Positions 1 through 7,624 of a stretch of 47,189 nt of DNA are shown one piece after another. The notes under the pieces are model-generated. The model worked only from the letters and a program-made list of their open reading frames with translations. It ran no database searches and was not told the DNA's origin. The stretch spans positions 1 through 47,189 of the forward strand of contig JANLHZ010000196.1 of assembly GCA_024653775.1 (NCBI GenBank). Reading direction: 5' to 3'. The translations under genes were made by a program, and so were the position numbers. Every line of letters starts with the position of its first letter. Positions within the stretch are counted from its first letter, which is position 1. This DNA comes from Planctomycetota bacterium. Lineage in GTDB: Bacteria; Planctomycetota; UBA8742; JACQVU01; JANLHZ01.

Positions 1-548
1 AGGCGCTATATTAAGGCGGATTCTCGACGCTATATTAAGATAATCGAAGACATAATGCGATAACGATTTGCTGCTAACGCAGCGGGGCGAGTCTCTGCGC
101 TCTCCGCGCCTCCGCGGTGAAGAACCGCGAGAATGCTGGTTTTGTAATTGCGCGATATGTGGTTAACCGAACGAATACAAATAAGTTTACGGATTTCGCG
201 CTCAGATTTACGCCAGGTTCGTTTTGCGCGAGGAAGCCAAACCGAAGGCGTAGCTATAGTTCCGGTGAGCCACTACCTCGAAGTTATGGGGCGACCGAGA
301 GCGGAACGAAGATGACGTGAAGATGTGATGTGAAAACGTCAACTTATTTTGACGCGCGTCCTAACGTGGTTTTCTGGTGATGAGCCGGGGATTCGTAATA
401 TGCGAGCAGCCTGCCGTGGACGTGAGCGCGCTGAACGTTTTAGCGAATCGATGAAAAGGCAAACTCGCTACGAATCTCTGGAAGACGCGAGGCCATGGCG
501 GTAAAATCGAGGTCTACATCCGCGTAATCCATTTCATAGAGGACTCCA
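1..548. other. Gene-free left flank
   Basis: No credible gene is visible. Two copies of a CGCTATATTAAG-type repeat lie at the very start (about 4-15 and 30-41). A G+C-rich heptamer-like stretch at about 91-120 resembles the tandem heptamer tracts seen elsewhere in the window. A degenerate family A element covers about 179-364. The remainder up to the ribosome site of the lipoprotein gene at 549 shows nothing recognisable. A short open frame at 117-320 is composed mostly of the family A repeat and is not believed. Confidence 0.6.
179..364 (+). repeat. Family A inverted-repeat element, degenerate copy
   Basis: This matches the two intact copies at 9987-10171 and 24688-24873 in length and internal sequence, including the shared core CGCGCTCAGATTTRCG and the AGGAAGCCAAACC block. 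The left end keeps only AAATAAGT; the right end reads ACTTATTTTGACGCGCGTCC, a diverged form of the terminal repeat ACTTATTTCNNNGCGAGTCC. It lies upstream of the 549 gene, but unlike the other copies it does not supply that gene's start. Confidence 0.75.
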
Positions 549-2591
549 ATGCTTCGTTTGTATCCCGCGATCGTTTTTTCCGCCGGACTTGTGCTGCTCG
601 CTAGCTGCAAGAAGGACGTTAAGCCGGACCCGGAAGCGGACGCCGACCCCGTAGCGACGGAAGTCGCGCAGGAGAGTGCCCCGCAAAACCAGAGCGTATT
701 CGAGCTTTGCGAGGCGATGGGCGAAACCTTCCTCGAACGGGCAAAACGCTACGAAGCCACGCTGCAGGAGCATCACGTCAACCAGGGGATGACGATGCCC
801 CGCGCGATGATCGATCCGGACCCTCGCGGCGACAACTCGAGCGGGCACTTCGAGGACGGCTGCTTCAACACCGGACTCCACCTCGCGGCGCTTTCGCTCG
901 AATACGCGGTGACGAATTCAGCCGACGCCCGCGAGAGAGCGAAGCGCGCCGCGGACGGACTTCAGCTTCTCGAACGAGTTACGGGAGTTCCCGGAGTGTT
1001 CTCGCGGTACGCCCGCAACACAGGCGGATACAGCGACGAAGAAAACTGGGTCTTCTTCCCCTGGGAATGGCACGATTCGCCCACGATGCCCGGCTGGCGC
1101 TGGCTCGGCGACGTTTCGAGCGATCAGCTTTCTGGACTCATGTTCGGCTACGCGCTCTACTTCGACCTCTGCGCCGACGAAGAGGAGAAGGCGCGCGTCG
1201 CGGAAAACGTGGATCGGATAATGGGAAGAATCGTCGACCACGATATGCAGATTGTCGACGTGGACGACAAGGTCACGCTTTGGGGGCAGTTCTCGCCGAG
1301 GCTTCCGCACCAGGAATTGAACTCGCTGCTCGCGCTTGCGCATCTTCGCATCGCGGGCCACGTCACAGGGAAAATCAAGTACACGCAGAAGTTCAACCAG
1401 CTCGTCGGCGAACACAAATACCTCGAAGACGCGGTGATGTCCGCGATCAACGTCGAGCCGGGGAAGTACGCGAACGGAAGCGACGACTTCCTTGCGTGGA
1501 TAATGCTCTACGCATGGTCGAGAATCGAGACCGAGCCGATGATTCAGGAGCAGGTTCACCGAAGCCTCGAAAGATTCTGGATAAACAATCGCGCGGGGCA
1601 TCAGCGAGCGTACTTCGACTTTCTGTACCGCGCGATGAACGAGGATTCGCAGCCCGTTCACGCCGACTCGATGCTGTGGCTGATCAAAAACGACATCCGC
1701 CCGCGCAAAGGATCGCTAGGAGGAGTCGAGGGACTGTTCCAGGAGTCTCCCGTTAAGTACACGCTTACTTACTGGACCGCGCGTCACCACGGTATTCTGT
1801 CCGAGGACGAACGCGAGGTTCGCGAGTTCGCGGAGATTTCCGCGTACCGCGAAGGCGTCGATCTAAAGGACGCGACGAACTGGGGCCGCGTCCCGCGAGA
1901 GGATCCTGGCGAGGGTCAGGCGGCGGGAATGGTATACGTCCCCGCCGGCGAATTCGTGATGGGTTCGAACGTCGGCGACATCGACGAGCGCCCGCGCAGA
2001 ACCGCGCGCATCGCAAATGGATACTGGATAGATCGGTACGAGGTCACGAACGCGGAGTTCGCGAAGGAGTTCCCAGAGCATGGGTTCGACGAAGGAATGG
2101 AAAACCATCCCGCAGTGGTGACGTGGCAGGAGGCGACGGACTACGCGATGAAGGTCGGGAAGCGGCTTCCGACCGAGGAGGAGTGGGAGAAAGCCGCGCG
2201 GGGGACGAACGGTCGGACGTTCCCGTGGGGCGAGTTCTTCGACTGGTCGCTCGTCGCGTGGGACGATCGCGAAGAAGTGGGGCAGTACCCCGCAGGCAGG
2301 AGTCCCTATGGCTGCTACGATATGGCCGGAAACGTCTGGGAATGGACTGCGAGCTGGTATAAGCCGTACTACGGAAACGGCCACCGGCCTTCGTACCACA
2401 ACGAAATCTGGTACGGCGAAAAGTACCGCGTCTATCGCGGTGGCGCGGGCTTCAACCAGCGCGCGAATCTTCGGTGCTCGTACCGCGCGTACGGCCTCCC
2501 GAACGATCTCGCGCTAAAGAACCATCCGAACCGTTCCGTCGGATTCCGCTGCGTCAAGGACGCTCCAGCGCCGGAGTTAAACCATTCTTGA
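549..2591 (+). CDS. Lipoprotein with helical region and C-terminal SUMF1/FGE-like domain
   Basis: A 680-residue exported lipoprotein. The lipobox LLASC puts the lipidated cysteine at residue 20. GAGG about 8 nt before the ATG supports the start. Residues about 50-440 are helix-rich and look like an alpha/alpha-toroid-type region, but I cannot assign a family. Residues about 455-675 form a formylglycine-generating-enzyme/SUMF1 fold: GMVYVPAGEFVMGS, WIDRYEVTNAEF, RLPTEEEWEKAARG, YDMAGNVWEW, YRVYRGGAGF and SVGFRCV. True FGEs carry two catalytic cysteines after the GGS motif. Here that stretch (GGAGFNQRANLRCSYR) lacks the pair, so formylglycine formation is unlikely and a structural or ligand-binding role is more plausible. 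Its 3' end is duplicated at 6048-6156. Confidence 0.85.
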   Translation: MLRLYPAIVFSAGLVLLASCKKDVKPDPEADADPVATEVAQESAPQNQSVFELCEAMGETFLERAKRYEATLQEHHVNQGMTMPRAMIDPDPRGDNSSGHFEDGCFNTGLHLAALSLEYAVTNSADARERAKRAADGLQLLERVTGVPGVFSRYARNTGGYSDEENWVFFPWEWHDSPTMPGWRWLGDVSSDQLSGLMFGYALYFDLCADEEEKARVAENVDRIMGRIVDHDMQIVDVDDKVTLWGQFSPRLPHQELNSLLALAHLRIAGHVTGKIKYTQKFNQLVGEHKYLEDAVMSAINVEPGKYANGSDDFLAWIMLYAWSRIETEPMIQEQVHRSLERFWINNRAGHQRAYFDFLYRAMNEDSQPVHADSMLWLIKNDIRPRKGSLGGVEGLFQESPVKYTLTYWTARHHGILSEDEREVREFAEISAYREGVDLKDATNWGRVPREDPGEGQAAGMVYVPAGEFVMGSNVGDIDERPRRTARIANGYWIDRYEVTNAEFAKEFPEHGFDEGMENHPAVVTWQEATDYAMKVGKRLPTEEEWEKAARGTNGRTFPWGEFFDWSLVAWDDREEVGQYPAGRSPYGCYDMAGNVWEWTASWYKPYYGNGHRPSYHNEIWYGEKYRVYRGGAGFNQRANLRCSYRAYGLPNDLALKNHPNRSVGFRCVKDAPAPELNHS

Positions 2592-2673
2592 AAAAGCGCT
2601 TGATTCTGGAGTTATTTCGTGTTAGTAGTTGGCTGTAGATTCCATACAACTATCTATATCATCTATATCTACT

Positions 2674-2752
2674 AGGAGCGCAAATGAGTGACTTGAACGT
2701 TCTGTACAGGCGAAGTCAGTCAGTCAGTCAGTCAGTCAGTCAGTCAGCGTAA
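2674..2752 (+). promoter_or_regulatory. Candidate phase-variable start region, (AGTC)8.5 tract
   Basis: AGGAG at 2674-2678 sits five bases before ATG 2684, the best ribosome site for the downstream gene. The ATG frame crosses 8.5 copies of AGTC (2714-2747) and stops at TAA 2750-2752. The signal-peptide frame of the next gene starts just after the tract but has no ATG, GTG or TTG of its own between the in-frame stop at 2694 and ATG 2862. Losing one 4-base unit, or gaining two, joins ATG 2684 to the signal peptide and the long frame. This is the geometry of a slipped-strand contingency locus, here in an OFF phase. Collapse or expansion of the tract during assembly is the main alternative. Confidence 0.7.
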
Positions 2753-4625
2753 ATCGTCGCTCGAATTCAGACTGACGACTCTTTTAACGTCGCTACTGTT
2801 CATTTCTGTAGCGTCCATTTCTACAGCGGAGACTGACGATCTCGATTTAACGGGGATATGGATGCTTTCCCTCGATCTTCAAGGCGGAACCTGGGAAATA
2901 GATGAAGCGAACATGCTCGCGATAGCGCCGCAGGGAGACACACCAGCGCTTCGGTGCGAGCAAACCGGAAACTCGCTCGCTTTTGTTGACGTACCGGATG
3001 GAATCGAACTTTCTGGATATATCATGGGGGATAGCGTCACGTTGAACCAGCATCAGGTTCTTACCGATGAGGAAACGACCTCCGTTTATGACGCGACTGC
3101 AACTCTGTCGGGTATCCAGTCCAAAGGGAAAACCGCTTCCGGCACTATCGTAATCGAGGGAACTTACACTGGCTTCGGCTACCTCACCTATCAAAGCGGT
3201 GTGGATCAGTTTGGAAACCCGATCATAGTCACCGATAACTGCACCTGGAACGGCGTCGTTACCGGTTACATCGTCCCTTCAAACACGGTTCCGGAGGAAG
3301 ACTCATTACCGTACGATCTCGGCGTAAAGCGAATCGATATGGCGGTGGTGTCGAAAGAAGCTGATGACGCGATGGACGCGGAGTTTGCAACTCTTGTGGA
3401 CGAACTTGAATTTGTGGAAGACAAGAACGAGCGCGCTCAAATCGGTAACCACAGCAAAGAAAACGTCCTCGTTATCAGAAACGACGCGCGCGTAGGAGTT
3501 GAAGAAATCCTTGAAGAAGGGCGCGACCGCTGGCGGGATAGACAACTCCGAGGTCGTCCCGACCAGGTCGACCGCGTCGCGTGGACAGGGTTCGTTCAAG
3601 CGGGCGTTTCGACGCTGAAGCAGATTCAGGAAGCGTGGCTTACAACAAATCAAAACATCCAGAACATAGTCAAGAATCCACCGCCAAACGAAGAACCTGC
3701 GCCGGGAACGATTACCGACCACAGCGGCGATTTAACCGCAAACATCGGTCAGACCGCAGCCCGAGATCCAGACGGTGAGTACTCCGCTGGTGGTCAGACT
3801 TTCGAAGAAGGCGGAAAAATCTCTATCAACTTCGTTGTTACGTCAGCGGAATGTCTTCCGCTGACAGTGATCATCGTAGCGCCAAAACTTATATGTATAA
3901 CCAGGGGCGGCGCGATACAGGAGAATCTGCGTTCACCCAATATACAGGTTACTGATGGAAATGACAGAACAATTATTCAGGCTCCTTCCAGCCTGTCTAT
4001 TTCTTTTATTTTAAACCGTTCAAGAATTAGGCCATGCGATGGACAGCTTTTCTTTACAGTCGATATAATCGTAACCGATAATTGTGGATCAAGGTTTAAA
4101 TATAGTAAACGATTTCCGACAACAAAAGATGCAACTAGCGATTCGCCTTATCCAATAGTCGCTGAAACTGATAGCCTCGAAGATAGGGACGTTGGAGTTC
4201 CTATTGAGATCACGCACATTCTTGACCCGCAAGGGCAAAAAGAGGACAGTTTTAAAATTAAAATTAGCCCAGACATCAAGGAAACCGATCCTGAATGTCA
4301 ACCATTAAGATGCACCACTTTTTTTGAGATCTACGCCAAGTTTTTGATAGAGGGTGTTCCATCACTTCAAGGGTTGGATACAGGGATAGGATCGTTGGGT
4401 ACAACAAATATAAGTTCTGATACATCGGTTTGCGAGTTAGAAACTTACATTAAACGTAGCGCGGTTGATCTGAAATACAAAGTTGCCCTCATCAATAACC
4501 CGACTTGGGAAAGCGCTTATCCTGAAGGAACCGACATTCTTCTTGAAATAACAATCAAAGTTCTTGTAGTTGTGACTAACAGGTGCGGTGACATGCGATC
4601 GTTTTATTACGTCTATACACCGTAG
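2697..4625 (+). CDS. Secreted protein of unknown family, N-terminus out of frame with its start
   Basis: The open frame runs from 2697. The first internal ATG is 2862 (587 residues), but translation upstream of it in the same frame gives a good Sec signal: a basic stretch (QRKSSLEFR), a hydrophobic core (LTTLLTSLLFISVA) and a likely cleavage at STA/ETDD. The real start is therefore probably ATG 2684, separated by the AGTC tract. The mature protein begins with a beta-rich, lipocalin-like region (residues about 1-140 of the ATG-2862 product), then an acidic helical linker, a proline-rich spacer, and two similar beta domains that contain VTDNCG and VTNRCG. I recognise no family. It is A+T-richer than its neighbours and is followed after 31 bases by a second secreted-protein gene. 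Confidence 0.75.
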   Translation, partial: TFCTGEVSQSVSQSVSQRKSSLEFRLTTLLTSLLFISVASISTAETDDLDLTGIWMLSLDLQGGTWEIDEANMLAIAPQGDTPALRCEQTGNSLAFVDVPDGIELSGYIMGDSVTLNQHQVLTDEETTSVYDATATLSGIQSKGKTASGTIVIEGTYTGFGYLTYQSGVDQFGNPIIVTDNCTWNGVVTGYIVPSNTVPEEDSLPYDLGVKRIDMAVVSKEADDAMDAEFATLVDELEFVEDKNERAQIGNHSKENVLVIRNDARVGVEEILEEGRDRWRDRQLRGRPDQVDRVAWTGFVQAGVSTLKQIQEAWLTTNQNIQNIVKNPPPNEEPAPGTITDHSGDLTANIGQTAARDPDGEYSAGGQTFEEGGKISINFVVTSAECLPLTVIIVAPKLICITRGGAIQENLRSPNIQVTDGNDRTIIQAPSSLSISFILNRSRIRPCDGQLFFTVDIIVTDNCGSRFKYSKRFPTTKDATSDSPYPIVAETDSLEDRDVGVPIEITHILDPQGQKEDSFKIKISPDIKETDPECQPLRCTTFFEIYAKFLIEGVPSLQGLDTGIGSLGTTNISSDTSVCELETYIKRSAVDLKYKVALINNPTWESAYPEGTDILLEITIKVLVVVTNRCGDMRSFYYVYTP

Positions 4626-4656
4626 AAATACTATGAATTCTTCAGGAGAGGAACGT

Positions 4657-6009
4657 ATGAATAAAAAAACTATCAAATTGATAGTGGCAATAGCGACCAT
4701 TCTGTTTTTGATTTTTAGCGGTGATAGCGAAGAACTAAACAATGGTTTTGTCCTCGCAAAAGAAAACGACTTTGGGAATTTAAACCGAAGGTGGATATAT
4801 CAGGAGAAAGCTACATTAATTACTCCTGAACAGATCCCGAAGTCTGCAACTGATTTACAATCCGAAGTGGATTCTGGAGAGGTTTTATTGCTTGATTCTA
4901 CTCAACATCGAGTTCCCCAAGACGTAACAATCAATGCTGATCAAGACTCGCAGAGCACTGACAATGACTGGACTGGCTGGCCTGGCGACACACCGTGGGA
5001 CATCGCAATATACGGCTTCGAATATGATGGATCCGCCGTTGAGGATGCTAAGATTTTTTTGATGGGAACATGTGAGTATCACGGTATAAATTACAACGAT
5101 GATAGCATACTTATTCCGGAGCTTTGCAATTTTCTGCGCGGCAGCCAATGCACATTGAGTAACGACATCGGATACAATGATGAATACGGAATAGGTCAAC
5201 GGGATTATGCGCTCGGATACGGTGTAGATTATGTCAGAGTCGACGCGGTAAGGCGAATTTCACGGGTTAAAACCGATGAGGTTGAATCGGCGCTTAGAGA
5301 ATTCGTAACCGAATCGCTCGACAGTGAATCTTGGCCTCTATCGACTGCAGAGGCGATTACTATTCTATCGAAAGAGTTTGGGTCATATTCATTTGATGAG
5401 CTTGAAGCGATCTCATTTATGAAGATTGAACCTTTCATAGAATTGCGATTGGCGGATGCCTTGCAATATGTCCCCCCATTGACTGAGAATCAAAAAGATA
5501 GATGGGTTGTCTGGATTGATCGAGCTTCGAATTACAATGTACGCTATCTTTTAGCTCGCTCCTTTTTCGTGTGCGCAGGTGAAGACGCGGTCGAATTCTG
5601 CTTGAGCCTGATTAGACGCGATTTAGCGCAGATTCAAGATCGCTGGGTTGCTGGAACGATTAAAGGGCTGATATTTGAAAATCTGATAGTAAGACATTGG
5701 GAAAAAAGCGTCGTAAGAGAATTCATCCTCGAAAACATTCGTTTTGGCGACCGGAAGACCATTGACGATATTTTGTTCAGTTTCAATGTTGTCGCCGAGA
5801 AGGAAAGAGGCGATTTCGCCAACACCGGAATAATCGAAGCGGTGCGTGAACGCGCACTTTCACTGCGAGACGCTTCCGATGCCTGGTCCGCCATAGAATT
5901 TACGTGCAGGTACGCTGCAAGGGACGATATTGGAGTCCTGATGATCCTGAAAGATCGATTTCCGGAGTTCGCCGAGTATATAGATAATGCGATCGAGTAC
6001 TTGCGATAA
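4657..6009 (+). CDS. Secreted hypothetical protein, helical C-terminus
   Basis: A 450-residue protein starting at ATG 4657, chosen because AGGAGAGG lies directly upstream and the product opens with a signal sequence (MNKKTIKLIVAIATILFLIF). An in-frame ATG at 4588 would overlap the upstream gene and bury the signal. Residues about 100-190 are aromatic- and glycine-rich with several cysteines. The C-terminal half (about 270-450) is mostly helical and looks HEAT-like, but I recognise no family. It is probably co-transcribed with the 2697-4625 gene and shares its low G+C content. Both lie between the intact SUMF1-domain gene and a broken copy of that gene's end, which suggests the pair arrived or moved as a cassette. 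Confidence 0.7.
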   Translation: MNKKTIKLIVAIATILFLIFSGDSEELNNGFVLAKENDFGNLNRRWIYQEKATLITPEQIPKSATDLQSEVDSGEVLLLDSTQHRVPQDVTINADQDSQSTDNDWTGWPGDTPWDIAIYGFEYDGSAVEDAKIFLMGTCEYHGINYNDDSILIPELCNFLRGSQCTLSNDIGYNDEYGIGQRDYALGYGVDYVRVDAVRRISRVKTDEVESALREFVTESLDSESWPLSTAEAITILSKEFGSYSFDELEAISFMKIEPFIELRLADALQYVPPLTENQKDRWVVWIDRASNYNVRYLLARSFFVCAGEDAVEFCLSLIRRDLAQIQDRWVAGTIKGLIFENLIVRHWEKSVVREFILENIRFGDRKTIDDILFSFNVVAEKERGDFANTGIIEAVRERALSLRDASDAWSAIEFTCRYAARDDIGVLMILKDRFPEFAEYIDNAIEYLR

Positions 6010-6015
6010 ACCAGG

Positions 6016-6158
6016 AATTTTTCTACCGTGGCAGAATGCGGTTTCACCTTCGGTGCTCCTACCGCGCGTACGGCCTGCCGAACGATCTCGCGCTAAAGAA
6101 CCATCCGAACCGTTCCGTCGGATTCTGCTGCGTCAAGGACGCTCCAGCGCCGGAGTAA
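6016..6158 (+). pseudogene. Remnant of a second SUMF1/FGE-like gene (3' end)
   Basis: Positions 6048-6156 match 2469-2577, the 3' end of the SUMF1-domain lipoprotein gene, with three differences in 109 bases and no gaps. In frame it encodes LRCSYRAYGLPNDLALKNHP and onward to a stop. Two of the three changes are silent and one is Arg to Cys. Upstream, YRG aligns with YRGG of the intact gene after a small deletion, then similarity ends. The excess of silent changes suggests a once-functional paralogue rather than a fresh copying event. Confidence 0.85.
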
Positions 6159-6175
6159 AACAACCTTCGAAGATT

Positions 6176-6317
6176 GTAATTGTTCACGGGGTAGTTCGCG
6201 CTCGTAGTGGCGCCGTAAGGCGTTTCTTTGATCCACCATACCGCGAAAATATGCTCTCACGAGCACACTACGAACAGCATCCCGCTATAGACTGCGATCT
6301 ACCCCGTGAACAGTTAC
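6176..6317. repeat. Family E inverted-repeat element, copy 1
   Basis: The termini are TGTTCACGGGGTAG (left, about 6181-6194) and CTACCCCGTGAACA (right, 6299-6312), an inverted repeat of about 19 bases including flanks. Interior sequence shared with the copy at 27365-27465 includes CGTAAGGCGTTTCTT and GCTCTCACGAGCACACTACG. The element lies between convergent genes, and its right arm is read through by the toxin gene, which takes its last residues and stop codon from the repeat. Confidence 0.8.
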
Positions 6318-6644
6318 GCTATCAAAATATCGATCGATTCTTTTCCGATCCTCGATATCGCTTTCGCCTTTGAAATATAATTCGATGAAATCTACCACAT
6401 TCTCTTTTCGCCTTAATGAATAAATAATCCTTAGCGACGACCCCTTCAAGTATCGGCAAAACAGCCTCGCTTTGATTATCGAACAATCTTCCTTTTCGAT
6501 AATAGTATTAAAATGCTTACCCGTCCCAAGCGGCTCGAATTCAATAATTCGTTTAAACGTTTCGAGATCGTCGGGTAGCGATTTATATTTTTTTTTCAAA
6601 CGCTTCAGGTCGGATGAGAATTCTGGAATTTCATTAAATTTCAT
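6285..6644 (-). CDS. RelE/ParE-fold toxin of a PanA-type module (PanT-like)
   Basis: A 119-residue small basic protein starting MKFNEIPEFSSDLKRLKKKY. The pattern matches RelE/ParE-superfamily toxins: an N-terminal strand, a Lys/Arg-rich helix pair, a middle G-x-S-x-R-x-I-Y strand (GSSLRIIYSL) and a final strand VVDFIELYFKG. These toxins act on ribosome-bound mRNA or related targets; the target here is unknown. The start ATG 6644 overlaps the antitoxin stop (6634-6636), implying translational coupling, antitoxin first. The last residues, VTVHGVDRSL, and the TAG stop are encoded by a family E repeat, so the ancestral C-terminus was probably replaced. Confidence 0.75.
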   Translation of the reverse strand: MKFNEIPEFSSDLKRLKKKYKSLPDDLETFKRIIEFEPLGTGKHFNTIIEKEDCSIIKARLFCRYLKGSSLRIIYSLRRKENVVDFIELYFKGESDIEDRKRIDRYFDSVTVHGVDRSL

Positions 6645-7398
6645 CGTCGTATGATCGAACCGAATATTTATCGTCGCGATAGAACACGGCTTCGTATTCA
6701 ATCTCCTCGCCATCTGCGGCAGCGCGGACTGGAACATCCTGAAGCGAGTACCGTTCCATATCCGACGCGCTTTTATCGGAAATTCTGGCCAGCACGTCGT
6801 CAACGTGCTTGATTTCATCCGCAGACAGCGATTCAAGCGGCAGTGACGAATTCAGTGGAAGATATTTCTTTCGATCGAATCTAAACACCTTGCTTTTTAC
6901 AAGTTCGATCTCGTTTGAGTTTTGGAGTTCCAATATTAACGATTCGAATTCTATCGCCTTCGGTCCGCGGGGAGTCTTTAAATATGTAAGCCCCATTATC
7001 GAACGCTCGTTTTTTTCATAGTAATCAAAATCGATAAAATAGAGCAGGTGATGAAAAAAGCCTTCGCCGATATTCGGTTTGGCTCCAACACACTCAAGGA
7101 TATAAAGAAATATCTGGCGGAATTTTTCAAAGTTTTTTTTTGTGACACGGATTTCATTCTTCTTGTGAGATTTGGCCCGCTCGATAGTTATTCTAGGCCT
7201 CGAGTCGTCCTCCGATATGAAATCCGAAATGGCGATATCGAACAGCGAGGCCAGTTTACGTGCCTCAGGGATCGTGATCTCGCGTTTTCCGTCCTCGATC
7301 AGCCTGTATGTAGGCCTGGATACGCCAAGTTTCGAAGCAAGGTATTCCTGAGTAAATCCGCTTGTGAGCCGCTTTTGCTTTATGAATGACGAGAGCAC
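6634..7398 (-). CDS. HTH plus Panacea/SocA (DUF4065) antitoxin, PanA-like
   Basis: A 254-residue protein with a GTG start. Residues about 5-60 form an XRE-type helix-turn-helix (FTQEYLASKLGVSRPTYRLI). Residues about 95-215 match the Panacea/SocA-like DUF4065 domain: FFHHLLYFIDFDYYEKN, then IMGLTYLKTPRGPKA, and a C-terminal DVPVRAAADGEEIEYEAV. Panacea domains are known as promiscuous antitoxin domains paired with varied toxins in two-gene operons. The downstream overlapping gene encodes a RelE/ParE-like protein, fitting that pattern. The HTH suggests the protein represses its own operon; I could not identify an operator in the 226 bases upstream. It belongs to the A+T-richer block. Confidence 0.82.
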   Translation of the reverse strand: MLSSFIKQKRLTSGFTQEYLASKLGVSRPTYRLIEDGKREITIPEARKLASLFDIAISDFISEDDSRPRITIERAKSHKKNEIRVTKKNFEKFRQIFLYILECVGAKPNIGEGFFHHLLYFIDFDYYEKNERSIMGLTYLKTPRGPKAIEFESLILELQNSNEIELVKSKVFRFDRKKYLPLNSSLPLESLSADEIKHVDDVLARISDKSASDMERYSLQDVPVRAAADGEEIEYEAVFYRDDKYSVRSYDDEI

Positions 7399-7624
7399 GA
7401 TTGTCGCAAATCCGTTTATAGGTATTTCTTAGTAATTATAGTCGATGTCGAAAATTTTTTCAAGTGACATGTAAGAAAATCGTTCATTGCCGGACGTCAC
7501 AATTTTGACGCCGTCTACGCATGAGATCGGAACGTGAAAAAAAATCTTTCCCATAGCTTCGAATGTTCTTAACATTGACGGCCTGCGGTAAGTTTATCGG
7601 TAACCATATTATAGAGAGATCGGA
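7399..7624. other. Divergent intergenic region
   Basis: This holds the promoters of the antitoxin operon (left) and the ceramidase-like gene (right). It is A+T-rich on the left side. I see no clear -35/-10 pair with good spacing; TATTAT near 7607 precedes the rightward gene closely. No other feature is visible. Confidence 0.4.

Noticed and set aside
117-320. 67-residue open frame in the left flank
   Set aside because: It is mostly the translated family A repeat, with no ribosome site and no family resemblance.
2714-2747. CRISPR-like array
   Set aside because: Simple tetranucleotide repeat without spacers; no cas genes anywhere in the window.
2469-6156. Diversity-generating retroelement (template/variable repeat pair at the 3' end of an FGE-fold gene)
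   Set aside because: The three differences are G/C, C/G and C/T, none at adenine, two are silent, and no reverse transcriptase gene is present in the window.
5987-6373. 128-residue open frame after the second cassette gene
   Set aside because: It crosses the SUMF1 remnant and the family E repeat in the wrong frame and has no ribosome site.
2592-7450. Prophage
   Set aside because: No capsid, tail, terminase, integrase or lysis genes are visible.
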